Source: Rebecca billardiae RCC1528 (Eukaryota > Haptophyta). From it: a stretch of DNA of 64,000 nt. Below, piece after piece: positions 23,741 through 34,593 of the stretch. How positions within the stretch are numbered: the stretch's first letter is position 1; each line of letters opens with the position of its first letter. The stretch lies in assembly GCA_965240325.2 (NCBI GenBank), contig OZ251229.1, positions 372,001 through 436,000 of the forward strand, in the 5' to 3' direction. A model generated the notes under the pieces. The model had not been told where the DNA came from. It saw only the letters and a list, made by a program, of their open reading frames with translations, and made no database searches. The translations under genes were made by a program, and so were the position numbers.

Positions 23741-23932
23741 ACTGGCGTCACGACACACCGAGCGGCGTGCGGCTGACTGCCCACGAATCGCCGCCCCGCA
23801 GCAACGGTGAGCTCGCACGCCGCGCGCGCATCTTCTCAAGTACATGGGCATCTCGTGTGTTCGGCGTCATTTTCCGTGTAGGCTTGACCCCCACCGGGGC
23901 GTCGCTCTCCCCAAGCGGCGTGTTTGGATTTG

Positions 23933-24043
23933 GCAAACCTTTGCCTGGTTCTGAAGCCTTTCCGGACCGCCAAGCCGAATCCGCCATCGTGCGGCCGGTT
24001 TGGCGGACCGGAAAGGTTAGTCAGAACCAGGCAAAAGGTTTGT
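23933..24043. repeat. Foldback, ~45-bp arms
   Basis: The left arm begins CAAACCTTTGCCTGGTTCTG and the right arm is its near complement. Both contain CTTTCCGG.CCGCCAA, with a loop of about 16 bases. It is probably a small foldback or MITE remnant. Confidence 0.8.
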
Positions 24044-24055
24044 TTGGGGATACGA

Positions 24056-24146
24056 CGGCTCGCTCGTGCTCGCAGCCGCCTTCGCCCCTTCCGCACGCCG
24101 AACTGACTGCAACGGGCTGCGCGCCCACGCATCCCGCGCGGACTGC
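24056..24146 (+). repeat. Orphan copy of the F-box/RCC1 3' flank
   Basis: CTCGTGCTCGCAGCCGCC...CGCACGCCGAAC.GACTGCAACGGGCTGCGCGCCCACGC matches 28434-28510, which lies directly downstream of RCC1 copy 2. No RCC1 coding sequence precedes it here. Confidence 0.85.
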
Positions 24147-24538
24147 TGACTGTTTTGTGGCGGTGTCTTTGCGCAGTGTTATTGGATATGGCGTCAATCC
24201 GACGGACGCCTTACGTTAATGTAATCGGCTTATAGTAGCTGCTAGCCGCTAGTGTACTATTGCGCCGTCTAATTATATATATGACCGCGTTCCGCGGTCC
24301 TTTTCTGCATAGAATCAACGCAGTTGGGGGCCCGCGGTGGCCGTGCAATCGCGGCTCTCCGCCGTAGTGGCAGTTCGCCAGTTGAAGTCGGTTCTGAGAT
24401 GACTGAAGCTATATTAGTCCGACCGTCGCCCTGCCTGCGCGACCGCGAGACTCATTCACACTTCACACATGCAATCACAGCAGCGGACCTGAGACCGCAC
24501 CCGGCACCGGTCGTCAAATCGGACGTCCGTCTGACAAC

Positions 24539-24684
24539 TAGCTGCCAAATGTCCAACTGGCTGATCAGCTCGGATCCGACCCGTCCGCGATCGTGCCATC
24601 GGCATCGGAATTACTACTAGTAGCTGCCAAACTGTGTCCAACTCTGGCTGATCAGCTCGGATCCGACCCGTCCGCGATCGTGCC
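24539..24684 (+). repeat. Direct repeat, two ~62-bp units
   Basis: CTAGCTGCCAAA...GGCTGATCAGCTCGGATCCGACCC occurs at 24539-24598 and 24620-24684, with small indels between the copies. Confidence 0.85.
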
Positions 24685-25904
24685 GAGTGAGTCGTGCCGC
24701 GGAGCTCGGAGTACTGAAGGAGTCGGGTGTGACAGCAGGGTGCTTTAGCGCTGCGGCCCGTGCCAGCCAACGACCAGACGTACTCTGGCCACTTGACCCG
24801 TTGCACGGGTGAGTGACCGTACGCCCTGCCTAGTGCCTACCGCGCGCGCCGCGCGACCGGCGACTCGGGGTGATGGAGAGCGGATGGCGACAGCAGCAGC
24901 AGTCCTCATGAAGACGATGAAACTGGCGGCACGGGTGCACGAGGTGGCAGGCGAAAGCGCGCCGACGAGACCGCATTTGACACACCTGAGCCGCACGCGC
25001 GTGCCCGGTCGCCGAGCGGCGAGCGCTGCAAACGCGCAACCGTACCGCGCGCGCCACGACGGCGCGGCACTAGCTGATGCAGGCCGTACTGCCGGCACTG
25101 CTTCTGCGATCATGCGCCACGGTCGCAGCTGACTGCGTGAGCAGCAAGCGGGAGGCGGGTCCGGAGGCACGTGCAGGCGCCGTCCCGCATATCCGCCATC
25201 GCCCATCGTGCCGGGGCACGTCACCTCCGACGATCCGGATGTGGCCCAGTCCGGACGTCACGCGAGGCCGGGAAGACGACTCAAGACGAGTACGATTCGC
25301 TCGTAACGAACCGTTACACTAATGTCACGTCCAGCTGACGTCCAGATCGCACTTTACTTAAGGGAATCAGCTGGGCGCGCTTTTTTTTGGCCTGATAGAC
25401 CTCTCAATGCGATCTCAAAAACTCGAAACTCGGTCTCCGCCAGCCCTAAAAATCGCCCCCCGTCCCTTTTTTTCCGCCGCCCCCCGACCCCGTCCCTTTT
25501 TTCTTGATCAAAGATCTTTTTGAAACGTGGTTCGGGCCCGCTGGTGCGGGCTCCACGCTGCGCGCTCCGCCCGCTGCACCGCGGGCCATAAAGACCGTAA
25601 GCAGTCTTAATTATATTGTCGAACCAGTCGCATTAGGTGGCAGTGACGGTGGCAGTGACGGTGGCAGCTGCATTACCAGGATCGGACAACCGACCGCGTC
25701 CGCGACGGCAGCGGCTCCGGAGCGGCGTGCACAGGGCGGCGCGGGTCGGCCGTCGGGCGCTTGGCGGCCCGAACCGCATGTCAATGACCGGCATTGGCCC
25801 TGGCCGACGGCATAATCTATGTTGACGCGCCGAGCTCGAGCGCATGGTCGCATGAGGGCGCACCGGTGCCAACTGCAGGTGGCAGCTTGCCAACCGCATA
25901 GATC

Positions 25905-26112
25905 TAGCTCACAGAGTGGGCCAGCTCACAGAGCGGGAGCTCAGAGCGGGAGCTCACTGAGCGCCGAGCGCAGGCTCAGACTTCAGAGAGACAGCTCAGA
26001 GCGAGTCAGCGGGAGCTCAGCCTCAGAGCAGGAGCTCAGGCTCAGCGCGGGAGCTCAGCGCGGGAGCTCAGCGCGGGAGCTCAGAGCGGGGGCTCAGAGC
26101 TGGAACTCAGAC
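25905..26112. repeat. Minisatellite with ~14-bp AGCTCAGCGCGGG unit
   Basis: Irregular repeats of GGGAGCTCAG(A/C)GC become regular near 26040-26090, where three identical units run in tandem. Confidence 0.85.
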
Positions 26113-26969
26113 CGGGCTGGCAGACGAGTCAGCAGCTCGGCGTCGGCATGTTCTGCAGTGGACAAGCCACCGGCGCGCCCTCGGGTGCGCCCATGCGCTC
26201 GAGGTCGGCGCGTTGTCATAGATAATAATGCAGCTGGCAAGGCCAATGCCGGTCGGTTGGCAAGCCACCCGCGCGCCCCTGCACGTGCTCGAGCTGCGGC
26301 GTCGTCATCTCATGCAGCGGCTGCCATCGTCCCTGTCTTGCCGACAGCCAAAGGGCGAGCATGACGGCGGCGCGCGGCCCCATCCGAGGCGAACATCAGC
26401 GGATGTGCAGCGAGACGGTTCGATGCCAGCTGGGCGATCATGGAGCAGTGCATGTCCCTGCAGAGCTGGCTTTGCTCTGCGGCGGGCCGGCCGCTGCCGA
26501 TGCGGAGGACGACACGCTGCAGCGCTCGGACGAGTGCTGGCCGGACCATCCGGAGCGAACGCTCGTCGACTTTGACGGCCTCCCTGTGCCCGCCGGCTCC
26601 GGACCGCGCCGACAACGCCGACGTCGCGAGCACACCATCACCCAAAGGCCGAGTGCGCGAGGCGCAAGGCACGCCACGCCCGCGTGCTTCTCGTCGCGCC
26701 CAACGATGACGGCGCGCAGATATCCATCTCGCGCAAGCCCCGAAAGAGCGGCTGAAAGAAGCAGGTGTCGATCTGGTACTTAGCGGGGCGAAAAGTCTGA
26801 AAGATGCAGATTTCGCCAGATTTTGGGGCGGTCCGGGCGCCCTTTTCGCATTCCGGCGCACTCGGCGGCCCGAGCGAGCGAGTCGCGTACTGTAGCAACG
26901 GTGGTCACCCTTGCGCGTAGTAGAGTGCAGACTAACTGTCGATCGTTCGCGCAGGCGCCTTGTGAAGCC

Positions 26970-28379
26970 ATGGACTCGGCGTGCGCGCGTGCGGATGTGC
27001 GGCTGACCGACCTGCCACCCGAGCTGATCGCGCGCATCCTCGTTCACCTCGATAACGTGCGCGACCTCGCCGCCGCCAACGCCGCCGCGCGCCTCTTCCG
27101 CGGCGCGCCGCTCGAGCACGCGCTGCGCGAGCGCGCGGCCGCGCGCGGGCACGAGGCCGCGCTGCCGGCGAGTCTGCCCGTTGGCGTGTGCACGTGGGCG
27201 GAGGAGCTGCTCGCGCGCGAGCGTACTCTCGAGCTCGCGCACGGGCACGCGCACGTCGTGGCCTCGGCCTCCGGTGTATTCCATATCGACGGCAGCAGCG
27301 CGTTTGTGGCCGCGGACGGCAGCGTGCTCACGTGCGGCAAACCGCTGGGCCATCCCGACCTCGACCGGGAGTCCCACGTGCTCGTGCCGACGCGCGTGGC
27401 CTCGCTGGAGGCGGTGCCCGTGCGTGCGTTGGCTGCCGGGAGCCAGCACCTGCTCGCGCTCTGCGCGGCGGGCGCTGTGTACGCGTGCGGCAGCAACGAG
27501 TTCGGACAGCTGGGCGTGGGCGACAAGGCTGGGCGACGGGCGTTCGTGCAGGTGGCGGCGCTGGGCGTGGGGCTCGTCATCTGCATCGACGCTCACGACC
27601 ACAGTCTCGCGCTGACGGCTGCGGGCGCGGCGTACAGCTGGGGCTTCAACCGCTGCGGCCAGCTCGGCCACGGCGACACGGAGCACCGGCTGGAGCCGAC
27701 GCGCATCGAGGCGCTGGACGGCGTGCGCGTGGGCGGCGTGGCCGCGGGCTGGGGGCACACGCTGCTGCTCTCGGCGTGCGGCGCCGTGTACTCGTGTGGG
27801 CAGGCTGATGCTGGCCAGCTTGGCCACGGTGACAATCAGTGGCGGCCCGTTGCGCTGCGCATCGAGGCGCTCGCGGGCGTGCGCGCCGTGCACGTGAGCG
27901 CGGGCGCTGGGTACAGCCTGGTGGTGGACGCAGCGGGTGGCGTGCACTCCTTCGGAGATTGTGCCTTTGGCGCGCTCGGCCACGGTATCGTGGCCGATAG
28001 CTTTGTGCCCACGCGCATCGCCGCACTGGCGGGCGTGCGTGCCGTGCGCGCCAGCGCGGGCGGTTACACTAGCGCAGTGGTGTGCGCGGACGGCAGCGTG
28101 CACGCGTTCGGGTTCAACGGCAGCGGCGCGCTGGGGCTGGGGAACACAGTGGTGAGCAGGCTGCCCACGCGGGTGGGGGGCCTCGCGCAGGCGCGCGTGG
28201 TCGACTGCTCATTCGGCGCAGATCGCGCCCACTACGTCACAGCGGACGGCTGCGTGCACACGTGCGGCACACATATGGCCGCGCTCGGCCTGGGCGTGGG
28301 CTACGATGGCGGAGTGCAGCAGACGCCGCAGCATGTGGTGCAGCTGCCGCCCCTGATGCGGCGCTGTGGGCCGCGCTGA
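26970..28379 (+). CDS. F-box / RCC1-repeat protein, copy 2
   Basis: A single exon of 469 residues with the same architecture as 14501-15931. An F-box-like segment at residues ~10-46 (VRLTDLPPELIARILVHLD) is followed by RCC1 propeller repeats, including the core GAVYACGSNEFGQLGVGD. The first conserved residues begin shortly after the ATG at 26970; the frame is open upstream to 26823. By family it is a probable SCF-type adaptor; the substrate is unknown. The duplicate pair lies 11 kb apart on the same strand with mobile elements between. About 165 bp around the F-box is almost identical between copies, while other codons have diverged, which suggests gene conversion. The 3' flank at 28434-28510 recurs at 24056. 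Confidence 0.88.
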   Translation: MDSACARADVRLTDLPPELIARILVHLDNVRDLAAANAAARLFRGAPLEHALRERAAARGHEAALPASLPVGVCTWAEELLARERTLELAHGHAHVVASASGVFHIDGSSAFVAADGSVLTCGKPLGHPDLDRESHVLVPTRVASLEAVPVRALAAGSQHLLALCAAGAVYACGSNEFGQLGVGDKAGRRAFVQVAALGVGLVICIDAHDHSLALTAAGAAYSWGFNRCGQLGHGDTEHRLEPTRIEALDGVRVGGVAAGWGHTLLLSACGAVYSCGQADAGQLGHGDNQWRPVALRIEALAGVRAVHVSAGAGYSLVVDAAGGVHSFGDCAFGALGHGIVADSFVPTRIAALAGVRAVRASAGGYTSAVVCADGSVHAFGFNGSGALGLGNTVVSRLPTRVGGLAQARVVDCSFGADRAHYVTADGCVHTCGTHMAALGLGVGYDGGVQQTPQHVVQLPPLMRRCGPR

Positions 28380-29178
28380 GCGCAGCCAGTGGCGGGTGCG
28401 CTGGTCGCGCAGGCTTGTGAGTGCGCGATGCGCTCGTGCTCGCAGCCGCCTTCCGCACGCCGAACGGACTGCAACGGGCTGCGCGCCCACGCATCCCGCG
28501 CGGACTGCTGTGCCGAGTGCGCGGTGTACGTGGCTGTGACAGTCCTGTGCCCGCCATGAGCGCAGCACGGCAGTAGCTGGCTAGCTCGGCTCGCGCGCGC
28601 TACTCTACAGTCCGATCGGACTCCGAGTCTCAGGGTCGTCTGTGTGTTCCCGATATCGCTGCCGCTGCTGCTACGCATAACTCTCTCTCTCTCCGTTGCG
28701 TTTCCAAACACACCTGTGTGCGAATCAAGCCTCGACGGGCGTCGGCCAACCCGTCGGCCACAGGATGCCCACTTTTGCCCGTTCATCGGCCAGTGGCCGA
28801 CTACGACGAATAAATATGAATAAATGAATACACATATATATATGTATATATTATTCATTCATCCCTTTTTCTTTTTCGGCAAAAGATTATTCACCACTCG
28901 GGCAGAACGTATGGTACCCGCCAACGAGGTCGGCTTGAGTCTTGACTCTGTCTGGATGATCTCGTCGCAGAAGCTGCTTGCAGCCGACTACTGTGCTGCG
29001 GCAGCCACCGCTCGTCCGCTCGCCGCGAGGCTGCCGCAGTCGCCGCGTCGGCAGACGTGGTCAGCGTGAGACGATGCCGCAGCGCTGCTGGCAGTGCAAG
29101 CGCGAGCCGTGGCAGAAGTAGGGGTCGTGGGCGCGGGCGTGGGCGCGGTCGCGGGCGCGGGTGCGGCCGCTGACTCGC
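28380..29178. other. Intergenic; RCC1 3' flank then AT-rich stretch
   Basis: 28434-28510 is the duplicated RCC1 3' flank. An (AT)n-rich run at 28810-28860 is followed by a pyrimidine block (CATCCCTTTTTCTTTTTC), similar to the block at 34420-34475 upstream of the giant gene. From 29090 the sequence is (GGGCGC)-rich up to the copia junction. Confidence 0.5.
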
Positions 29179-30231
29179 CCTCGGAGTGCATCTTCGTCCG
29201 CACCTCAGGAGACATCATCGACGTCATCGCAGTGTACGTGGACGACCTGCTTATTCTGCTGAGCAGCTCCCCCGACAGCGCAAGACCCAGCTCGATTATC
29301 GAAGAAATTCGAAAAGAATTCACCCTCCGGGATCTGGGACCAGCAACGACTTTCCTAGGCATGGGTATCGCCCAGGGCCCCAGGGGCCCAAGTCGACGAC
29401 TATCTCCATGTGACGGTACATCACCGATCTCCTCAAGAGGCACCGGACATGAGCGACATTACGCCCGTCGACAACCCATGCGGATCGGCGGCAGAGCAAC
29501 CGACATCATCAATCGAGACAGACGATTCATCATCGTGCTCGTCGGAGGAATCAAAGACCTACGTACCGAGCAATTGTCGGAGCGCTACTATTCATCATGA
29601 ACACCTGCCGACCCGACATCAGCTACGCAGTCAATATATGTTGGCAAGGCACATGGCGAGCCCAAGCTCGAACGGCCTTACAGGTGCCAAGCAAGTGCTC
29701 AGGTACTTGGCCTGGACAAAGAATTCCGGCATCTCTTTCATCAAATCAACACCTACTCAGCCACGGACGGAGACGTTTGTGGACTCGGATTGGGCCAACG
29801 ATACAAAGGACCGCCGCTCGACAGGAAGCTATATCTACTTCCACGCAGGCGGCCCAGTATCGTGGCGCACCTTCAAGCAGTCAATCACAACCCTCTCATC
29901 ATGTGAGGCCGAATATGTCGCTCTCGCGGAAGGAGCCAAAGAGGCAGTTTACCTACGCGACGTCATCAGCGATATTCTCAATATTCCCAAGACGCCCATT
30001 GTGATCCATGAGGACAACAAGGGGGCGATTGATCTCTCAAAGAACAGCATCCATCATCATAAGCGCACCAAGCACTTCGACGTACGACACCATTTTATTC
30101 GAGATTGTGTCGACCTCGGTGCAGTCAACATAACCAAGTTACACACATCGGAAAACATCGTCGATTGTCTTACCGAGGCGCTACCCATTAACCCAAGGAC
30201 AAGTTTACAAAATTCCGAGACATCATGGTGA
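29179..30231 (+). mobile_element. Ty1/copia fragment, copy 2 (RT-RNase H 3' part)
   Basis: It begins abruptly at the same copia position as 21640 in copy 1 (CGGAGTGCATC) and is almost identical to copy 1 up to 30008. It then continues through the part copy 1 lacks: RNase H HEDNKGAID and the KHFDVRHHF block near 30070-30100. The frame ends at TGA 30229-30231. It carries the RT YVDD (29234) and shares copy 1's frame changes, plus private indels near 29565 and 29637. A sequence starting TGTCAAAACC near 30258, after a purine-rich run, could be the start of a 3' LTR. Confidence 0.9.
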
Positions 30232-32139
30232 CACCAGTTACGAATTGAGTAGAGGGCGTGTCAAAACCCCAAGGCAGCCATTGGCGCCATTCCCCAGCTC
30301 GAGGTTTCAGTCTCAAGGCGCTGAGCAATTCTAAGCGCCACCATGGTGAGGCTTCATTCCAATTCAAAACCTTATCATCGACCTCAACTGTCGGTTTTGT
30401 TCATGCTCCGTGCACCAAATTCATTCATCATTGTTGAGAGAACCGCGCGACCACAGACATTGTGGACGAATGGAGCTTCAGCGTGGATCGAGCTGTCGGC
30501 TAATTTAGCGAAGTAATTTCAGATCGACACGTCGTCTTCGCGTGCCAAAGATTCCCGGACGGTGACTCGTTCGTCTGATTCTGTCTTAGAAGCTTCGAGA
30601 TGAGGTCGTAGGATGTACGTTGCCGTCCATGCTGTTTTGCTGTCGATTTGTGATCAGGTCAGTGTTGATTTAGGATTATTTTTGTGCGAGCGCCGCCGCA
30701 GCGGTCGTGCCGCCACTGTGTGACTGCGAGTAAAATGTTGGATTGGAAAGTGGCTTCGAAGCTTCGAGATGAGGTCGTAGGATGTACGTTGCCGTCCATG
30801 CTGTTTTGCTGTCGATTTATGATCAGGTCAGTGTTGATTTCGGATGATTTTTGTGCGAGCGCCGCCGCAGCGGTCGCGCCGCCACTGTGTGACTGCGAGT
30901 AAAATGTTGGATTGGAAAGTGGAAATCACTGTAGATTGGCGATTCCTTTGACAATCATCATCATCCATCGTGCGTTTCAGAATGGTCAACAATAATAACT
31001 GAACAAGCGTCACGGAACACTCCAGGAATCAAAGGTCCTGAGACGTCCTCAAGCGAAGCTGAGAAGGTGGTCCAAAGTTTCCAATCACGACAAGTCTGAG
31101 ACAAGCCCTTCAGCCTGAGAACTCTGCAAAAGCTTTCTCAGCTGATCCGCAGTCACCACCCTATCACCACGACGCTGAACTCGGGTCAGCAAGCAAGCAG
31201 GGGCACCCCTGCACCACGCGAACGGAGCGAATCTCCGCCACGCGCACCGAAGTGCCAATATCATGCGCATGTATCGTATATATATATATATATATTGCTG
31301 CGCGCTCTAAAGTCTATAAGCCGAGTCCGTAAGCAGTAGCATTGGGCATCAACAACACACTGTCACGTGGCATGTCCATCAGTGATCAGACCATCGGACC
31401 ATCGGGCAATATATTATTATTGATATATAAGTGCGTTCATCGCCGCCGCCGACCGTGTCAGCTCGCATCGCCGCGCACGGGTACTCGCCAAGTTGCTAAA
31501 CACCCAGGACGAACATCGGCCAGAATAATAATCGGCTGCAACTCTTCACTAGCCCGCTGGGAAGTAGGAGGCCTCTGACACGCACGCACGCGCGGTCTCA
31601 CTTGGGGAGCCAGCCTTCTACACATGTGAATGTCACGTGGAAAGCAGCCAGCCTCAGCGCGCGGGGAAGGCCGCGAGGGAGGGCGGGAGCGCGCGCGAAC
31701 GAGGCCAGTAGGTGTCATGACCCGCGCCCGCAGCGCGCGCGCGCCCGCAGCGGCCGTATGTGAGCGAACGAGCGCGCCGCGCGCGGCCGCCATCGTATCG
31801 CCGCCCGGCTGGGGGCGCCGCCCGTGGGTTTGTGGCACAAGCTCCACCAGCGGCACGACCGCGACCGAGCTCGGCGCGAGCGGCGCGTCGCGCGCCCACG
31901 CGACGCGGTGCTCGGCGGCGCGCGCGCGCTCGAGCCGCGCGCCGAGCCGCTCCACGCGCGCGCCGTCCGCCTCGGGCCACACCCAACCACGCCCATCCGC
32001 GACCTGCGGCGGCGGCGGCGGTGTGGGCGCGCGCGATGCATCGTGCCCGCACCCGGGCGGAGCGGGCGGTGGCGGGCGGTGGCGGCGAGTGCTGCGCTGC
32101 GCCGCCGTCTCCAGCCCCGCCATCGGCGCTGGCGTCGCT
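30232..32139. other. Lower-GC intergenic region with tandem duplication
   Basis: It contains a possible LTR start near 30258, a 169-bp tandem duplication (30591-30922) and a (TA)n microsatellite near 31277-31295. 31640-32139 is GC-rich and may hold the 3' end of the minus-strand NHL gene. No other gene is supported. Confidence 0.5.
30591..30922 (+). repeat. 169-bp tandem duplication, two units
   Basis: Units start AGCTTCGAGATGAGGTCGTA at 30591 and 30760 and differ at only a few bases. The second ends at GGAAAGTGG. It may lie inside the LTR region of copia copy 2. Confidence 0.92.
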
Positions 32140-33241
32140 CTCGACGGGCGCCGAGCCCGGCGGCGAGGGCGGCGGCGAGCACAACCATGCCGTCGCCCGG
32201 GCCGAAGCGCAGCAGCCGCAGCTTGTGGTTGGACGAGTCGGCGAGCACGCCCAGAGGCGGCGCGTGCGCGGAGAGGGCGAGGGCGGAGGGGAAGCGGAAG
32301 CGGGCGAGCGCGCCCGCGCCGTCGAGGTCGCCCGGCGCCCCGCCACCCGCCGCGGTGCTCACGCCGCCCGTCGCGAGCTGCACGCGGCGCACGAGGTGCC
32401 GCCCCGAGTCGACCGCGAGGGCGAACGCGCCGCCTGCGCCGCCGCCGCCGCCGAACGCGACGCCGCGCAGGCTGAACCCGAACACGTTGGCAACGGCGCC
32501 GCCGGCGAGGGTCGAGACGAGGCCGGTGTCGAGGGCGAACGTGCGCAGCAGCCGGTTCCCCGCGTCCGTGCGCACGGCGAGCGAGCCGTCCGCCGAGAGC
32601 GCGACCCCCGTCGGCGTGTCCGGCCGCGCGCCGCCGCGGATGCCGTCTGCGTCGCGCGCGCCAAAGGCGCCCGCGACCGTGCTGACAGCCTGCACGCCGC
32701 CGTCCGCGGCGCTGAGCTCGACCCTGCGCACGGTGTGGCCGGATGCGTCGGCGACGAGCGCGAACGACGCGTCGGCGGCGATGGCGATGCCGCTGGGCAG
32801 CGCGAACGACGCGTTGGCCGGCGGTCCGTCCAGCCCGCGCCCTCCGCGCCCGTGCCCGCCGCCGTGCTGACCGCGCGCGTGCCGAGCTCGAGGCGCCGCA
32901 CCTTGCGGGTGCCCGCGTCGGCGACGTGCGCGGTGGTGCAGTTAGGGGCAATCACGATGCCCGCCGGCAGGAAGAGCTCCGCCGCGGCGCCGGTGCCGCC
33001 CGCCGCGCCCTCCGAGCTGGCCGGCGCCGGCCACGATCGAGACCGCGCCGTCCGCCGTCTCCACGCGCCGCACGCGCGAGTGGCCGCGGTCAGTGACGAG
33101 CGCGAAGGAGCCATCGGGGGCGAGAGCGATGCCGTACGGTGGGGAGAAGGTGGCGACCGACGCCGCGCCGTCCGCGCGCCCCGCCTGCCCGGTGCCTGCT
33201 GGCGTGCTCACATTGGGCACGCCGTCGTCGCGCGCGCACGC
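32140..33241 (-). pseudogene. NHL-repeat beta-propeller gene with two frame breaks
   Basis: The minus strand encodes successive NHL repeats, with the recurrent VSTxAG, ADGS and PxGIALAPDG signatures (NVSTPAGTG near 33215, VSTVAGAFG near 32670, VSTLAGG near 32520). NHL propellers bind proteins or RNA, or form extracellular and enzyme-like modules. The role here is unknown. The repeats run in one frame to about 33025, need a one-base shift to continue (AAELFLPAGIV), and shift back near 32840 (LDGPPANASFALPSG). The outer two segments share a frame, so the indels are opposite in sign. A splice acceptor (GCGCAG) precedes the first repeat at 33242-33243, so 5' exons are missing. Either a decaying gene or two sequence errors in GC runs. 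Confidence 0.6.
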
Positions 33242-33446
33242 CTGCGCACGCGCCGCGCCGCGCACGGCGTCAGCCGCGGCGGGGACGGGGATGTGCGACT
33301 GGCCCCGCATGTGTACGCCACGCGCGCCGGCGCGAGCGCGCGCGCATCGCGCGTTCAAGCCGCGCGCGCCACGCGAGGCCGGCGGGCCGCGCAGACCAGA
33401 CGGCCGCCCGCCATCGTGCGCGCTGGAACAATAACTCAGTAAGCCA

Positions 33447-33770
33447 CCACGAACGGCAGCGGGCGCATCTCGCCTGCCTGAGCTGTGTGCGTCTCTTATT
33501 CTTAGTAAACTGTACAGTACAGGTCTCTCTTCGGAGAGCGTGCGCTGAAGGATGGCGCGGCAACCTGCCACCGTGAGCCTTACGCACGTTAAAACAAATA
33601 AACTGTGTGCGCACGTTAGAACATAGTAAACTGTGTTGGCGGGCGTCAATCTCGCCTGCCTGTCAGCTGGGTGCGTCTCTGATTATTCTTATGATAGTAA
33701 ATTGTACTACCATTATACCTTACTCTCTTCGGAGAGCGTGCGATGAAGGATGGCGCGGCAACAGCCTGAA
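33447..33770 (+). repeat. Two tandem, longer copies of the UUCG-hairpin repeat
   Basis: Unit 1 (about 33447-33612) and unit 2 (about 33630-33770) share CATCTCGCCTGCCTG, a GTGCGTCTCT..TTATTCTTA.TAGTAAA.TGTAC leader, then the hairpin core (33519-33584 and 33722-33763). Unit 1 runs on into TTACGCACGTTAAAACAAATAAACTG, also seen in the copy at 56757. The full element is therefore about 150 bp or more. Confidence 0.85.
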
Positions 33771-34593
33771 CCGACAAACTCGACTCGAGCGACACGTTCA
33801 TTCAACGTGATGAGGCCGAGCCGAGGGGGAGGCTGGGGGAAGCTTGCATTCCAAGGGGCGTCGATCGCCGCGCCGCATCCCAGAACCGCGTCGGGCGCGT
33901 CGGCCGCACCCAAGACGAGACGTTGTCCAAAGTCCTCCGCCCTGGGCTCGCATTTCGCGCTTGCACGGATGCCCTCGAGCATGGTCAGGTGCCGTGCGCG
34001 CGCCGGCTTCACGCAGGACGCGCTTCCTTTACACGCTCCGCGCCATGCGGTTTCTGGTGGGCCCGAGCTCCGCTTCGCACGATGGCCCGCTTTGTTCCAA
34101 CGGTCTCCTCCCGTGATGCCGGCCGTGGCGGCCACCACCGCAACCGGGTTGTCTGGGCGTTTGGAGACCTGCCTGTGGTGACGCGCCAGTTGGTCGCGGC
34201 CCGTCGCCTTGGTTACGTTGTCAGGCTACTCATGGGCGTTCCGCACCAGCAGGCGGAGCTGCGCAGCGGATCCACCCATCACGCTGCTCATGGACAGGGC
34301 ATGCACGTGTGACGCGGCGCCCTCTCGGCGGCGTCCCGCGTACATGACGATGTCCATCGCACGGCCCCCCAAAACGCTCACGACGCGCGGTTCGGCATGG
34401 CGACCCAAGATTTATTTATTCTCGATTCATCCTTCTTTCTTTTTCTTGGCTGTGCTTTCTTATTTTTTTCCAACACCAAGCAGCCTGTGCGGCAGCAGCC
34501 CCTCTTCCCGCCAACAGCCTCGCGCGGAGCACGCCGTCAAACCTTGTGATCGCGGACTCGGAAGACGCCAAGGAAAACGCACGCCTCGAAAAC
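33771..34593. other. Upstream region of the giant gene
   Basis: No supported gene. A plus-strand frame at 33923-34312 ends in a protein-like stretch (NRVVWAFGDLPVVTRQLV), but I cannot attach a start or a partner exon. 34405-34475 is an AT/pyrimidine-rich block (TTTATTTATTCTCG, then TTCTTTCTTTTTCTTGG) and is the best promoter candidate for the gene starting at 34594. Confidence 0.4.

Larger units (their letters stand above)
23745..26969. other. Repeat-bearing intergenic region, no supported gene
   Basis: It holds a foldback (23933-24043), a relic of RCC1-gene 3' flank (24056-24146), a direct repeat (24539-24684), GGTGGCAGTGAC repeats near 25640 and a 14-bp minisatellite (25905-26112). Frames near 26361-26783 look mildly protein-like but lack domains. 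Confidence 0.5.

Noticed and set aside
26361-26783. Plus-strand frames near 26.4-26.8 kb
   Set aside because: Mildly protein-like in three different frames, with no domain, no consistent splice junctions and no support for any one frame.
34209-34593. Extending the giant gene's start to the first ATG of the continuous frame at 34209
   Set aside because: That stretch has no protein-like character. The 34594 start with two phase-matched introns explains the region better.
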